A stretch of DNA of 64,000 nucleotides, taken from positions 1-64,000 of the forward strand of contig ONQB01000013.1 in the NCBI GenBank assembly GCA_900319905.1. The letters are read 5' to 3'. Position numbers and translations under genes: made by a program. Below the pieces are notes generated by a model that saw only the letters and a list, made by a program, of their open reading frames with translations, did not search any database and had not been told where the DNA came from. This document shows, one piece after another, positions 61,901-64,000 of the stretch (its first letter is position 1; every line of letters starts with the position of its first letter). Source of the DNA: an uncultured Prevotella sp. GTDB lineage: Bacteria > Bacteroidota > Bacteroidia > Bacteroidales > Bacteroidaceae.

Positions 61901-62216
61901 GCCTGAGCATACCGATGCCAAGTACTGCATCGCCTCTCGTGACCAGAACTTCAATAAGTTCAACTATGAGAACAAGGATGTCAGCGTGCAGAACAACCGC
62001 TACATCCGCCTGAAGAGTCTCGTCTTGGGCTACACCCTGCCGAAGAGCTGGGTGAAGAAGGCCACCTTGGAGAACGTTCGTATCTACTTCTCCGGTGACG
62101 ACCTCTGGGAGTGGACAAAGGTGAAAGATGGTTACGATCCAGAGTATGGTGAGAACTCCAACAACACCTTCCCCTTCAGCCGTCTCCTGACTTTCGGTAT
62201 CAATGTAACATTTTAA
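58915..62216 (+). pseudogene. susC: SusC-type TonB-dependent transporter, frameshifted
   Basis: The full product would be about 1100 residues: signal peptide, carboxypeptidase-D-like domain (VKGTVLDEQGQPIIGATVMQ), plug (DEVVVTGYGTQKKASLTSAI) and a 22-strand barrel ending in the aromatic TFGINVTF. The reading frame breaks near 59208: frame one encodes up to YKDQVIKTQ and then VRTLP-stop at 59226, while the rest continues in another frame from about 59212 (a GTG at 59223 opens it). A GGGTGAG would restore the usual Q-G-E-N-I-T-V-N; the sequence has GGTGAG, so one G appears missing. It could be a real mutation, a phase variant or a sequencing error. Apart from this the gene is intact. Confidence 0.88.
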
Positions 62217-62237
62217 TTATCCTAAGCTATAAATATT

Positions 62238-64000
62238 ATGAAACGCAATCATATATATATCAGTGCCCTGTTGCTCGCTGGTCTGACTCTCTCCTCGTGC
62301 AGCGACTTCCTCGATAAGGAGCCGCTTAGCCAGGGTACTACTGCTGTCGCCTTTAAGAATCCGACACAGTTCAACGAGGCAGCCAACGCTTTCTACAGTC
62401 ATCTTCCGGGTTACGATAACTACGACCAGAATACCGATATTGGCTGTCTGACAAGCAATGGCGGTGGGTCTGCACAGGAAGATGATGCTACCTGGAGCAA
62501 GCAGTACGCCAACATTCGACAGTACAACATCCTCTTACAGAAAGCAGAGGAATACACAGGTGACAAGTCTGCTCTCAACAACGCTTTAGGCCAGACCTAC
62601 TTCTTCCGTGCCTATGCCTACTTCGACCTGCTGAAGAAGTTCGGCGGCGTGCCTATCATCGACAAAGTCCTTGACGTCACCGACAACGATGAGCTCTATG
62701 GCCCCCGTACCAGCCGTTACGAGGTGGCACAGCATATCTTTGCTGACCTCCGCCAGGCCATCGACAAGCTCCCCATCGAGCGTAATATCGCCGAGTCTGA
62801 CAAGGGACATATCAGCAAAGAGGCTGCTGAGGCCTTTCTAGGCCGTGTCCTCCTCTATGAGGCTACGTGGGAGAAATATGTACCGTCTATCGGCTATGAC
62901 CTTGACGGTGATGGACAGAAAGAGGGTGCCGGAACGGCAAAACCAGAGGGCTATCCCTCTATCCAGGAAATGCTCACAGAGAGTAAGACCAACTCCAAGG
63001 CTGTCATGGACGAGGCTGCCCAGCACGGCACCTATGCCCTTTTCAACAGCTGCGACTCGCTGAGCTACGACTACCTCTTCACCCTCGATGACAAAGGGGG
63101 CAATATCTGCAACCCGTGGGGCGTGGGAAAGTCGGCCAACAAAGAGTTCATCATCAGCAAACGCTACGACTACGACCTGAAGCGTTCCAACAAGAACCTT
63201 GGACATATCGTCTATACGTGGCAGTGTGTGCATATCAGTGCGCAGTTCGGAGAGTCTTTCCTCTGTCGCAATGGCCTCCCCATTCGTATTAGCCGCACCG
63301 GCAACATGGCCGACGCTGAGAATAACAGCGAGTTCCTGGGCTGGGACTCCTTCATGGGTGAATACGTCAACCGTGACATGCGCTTCTTTGGCTCTACCTT
63401 CCTTCCTGACCGCCCTGTTTGGAGCAATGGTACTGGTCGTTCGCTGACAGCCCTTGGTCAGCCTTATCCAACGCCTCAGATTCCGAAGTGCGACCCTGAG
63501 AAGGGTGACAAGAAGGATGCCACTGACCCTGCCTATGGTGATTGGCGCTGCATTACGCGCCCTGTGCTGCGCAACAATGCCATCCATTATGACTATGGCT
63601 GCCGCAAATATGGTCCGGAGGGTGCCAATCGTCCCACCAACACGGAGTCGGCCGACTGGCCTATTCTGCGCCTTGCTGAGGTCTACCTCAACTATGCTGA
63701 AGCCACATGTGAACTGCAGAACGGACAAATCAGCGATGAAGACTTGAATATTTCCATCAACCTTCTGCGTAAGCGTGCCCGTGTGGCGCCACTCACCAAT
63801 GAGCTTATCGCCGGTGTCTGGGATGCCGGATGGTGGGATTGGAAACAGAAGAAGACGGTCTGCCACAAGATGACGATGCTTGATGAGATACGCCGTGAAC
63901 GTGCTTGTGAACTCTTTGGCGAGGGCTTCCGCCTTGACGATCTCAAGCGCTGGGGTGAGGCTAAGGACCACCTCACGGGTACTATCCTCGGCCGCCACGT
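62238..64000 (+). CDS. susD: SusD-type glycan-binding outer-membrane lipoprotein (incomplete at the window end)
   Basis: The frame starts ATG at 62238 and stays open to 64000 (587 codons seen), with no stop before the edge. The lipobox TLSSCSDFLDKEPLSQ (cysteine near residue 22) is typical of SusD. The TPR-based fold shows ALGQTYFFRAYAYFDLLKKFGGVPI, and later ILRLAEVYLNYAEATCELQ and IRRERACELFGEGFRLDDLKRWG, all conserved SusD segments. It caps the SusC barrel at the surface and captures oligosaccharide. It follows susC after 21 bases and should be co-transcribed. The final part lies beyond the window. Confidence 0.95.
   Translation, partial: MKRNHIYISALLLAGLTLSSCSDFLDKEPLSQGTTAVAFKNPTQFNEAANAFYSHLPGYDNYDQNTDIGCLTSNGGGSAQEDDATWSKQYANIRQYNILLQKAEEYTGDKSALNNALGQTYFFRAYAYFDLLKKFGGVPIIDKVLDVTDNDELYGPRTSRYEVAQHIFADLRQAIDKLPIERNIAESDKGHISKEAAEAFLGRVLLYEATWEKYVPSIGYDLDGDGQKEGAGTAKPEGYPSIQEMLTESKTNSKAVMDEAAQHGTYALFNSCDSLSYDYLFTLDDKGGNICNPWGVGKSANKEFIISKRYDYDLKRSNKNLGHIVYTWQCVHISAQFGESFLCRNGLPIRISRTGNMADAENNSEFLGWDSFMGEYVNRDMRFFGSTFLPDRPVWSNGTGRSLTALGQPYPTPQIPKCDPEKGDKKDATDPAYGDWRCITRPVLRNNAIHYDYGCRKYGPEGANRPTNTESADWPILRLAEVYLNYAEATCELQNGQISDEDLNISINLLRKRARVAPLTNELIAGVWDAGWWDWKQKKTVCHKMTMLDEIRRERACELFGEGFRLDDLKRWGEAKDHLTGTILGRH

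Noticed and set aside
60552-61910. A 452-codon minus-strand frame inside susC
   Set aside because: Antisense shadow of the barrel-coding region.

Overview
The window looks like a chromosomal segment of a Bacteroidales bacterium, most likely a Prevotella-type organism. The evidence is a type IX secretion translocon gene (sprA), a SusC/SusD glycan-uptake locus, a propeller-type AraC regulator, DUF5683, DUF349 and DUF4959 family proteins, and promoters of the Bacteroidetes form TTTG-N19-TAnnTTTG. Most genes are GC-rich; the first ~1.4 kb is clearly AT-rich. Genus-level placement is inference.

Layout. 0-1.4 kb: an AT-rich pair of secreted proteins of unknown function. 1.5-12.7 kb: an AAA/DUF4143 ATPase, sprA, ruvA and a cardiolipin synthase, all on the minus strand. 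12.7-13.4 kb: a repeat-rich gap. 13.4-21.5 kb: a plus-strand run with a PH-domain protein, a PBP4-type carboxypeptidase, an MscS channel, a glycosyltransferase, dnaG and a large unknown TPR-like protein. 21.6-26.3 kb: queD and queE (7-deazaguanine/queuosine synthesis), a small exonuclease gene remnant, alaS and a divergent merR-type regulator. 26.5-32.8 kb: a minus-strand operon parA-parB-DUF5683-lytic transglycosylase-relA/spoT. 33-35 kb: surE-lpxB.

35-42 kb is an accessory block between lpxB and the cdsA-ftsH-rsfS cluster. It holds an acyltransferase, two abutting gene remnants, and a compact three-gene operon with its own promoter: a TerB-N/TerB-C protein, a BrxD-like P-loop ATPase (DUF2791) and an Lhr/BrxHI-like superfamily 2 helicase. 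This operon resembles the BrxD-BrxHI part of type 2 BREX without the methylase or PglZ. It is the best candidate for an incompletely described DNA-processing or phage-defence system here.

42-46 kb: cdsA, ftsH, rsfS and tRNA-Gln(CTG). 46.3-46.7 kb holds the second copy of a ~340-bp intergenic repeat, whose first copy lies at 12.76-13.10 kb in opposite orientation. Both copies contain six units of an exact 22-bp-period array around a CGGCGA core. 46.7-50.4 kb: an M15 peptidase, an MBOAT acyltransferase and an SGNH hydrolase, likely a cell-surface O-acetylation module. 50.4-54.3 kb: DUF1294, a small coiled-coil protein, a DUF349 protein and CorA. 54.6-64 kb: a glycan-utilisation locus with a membrane-spanning propeller/AraC regulator, three operator-like direct repeats, a DUF4959/discoidin-type lipoprotein, a susC gene broken by an apparent one-base deletion, and a susD that runs off the window end.
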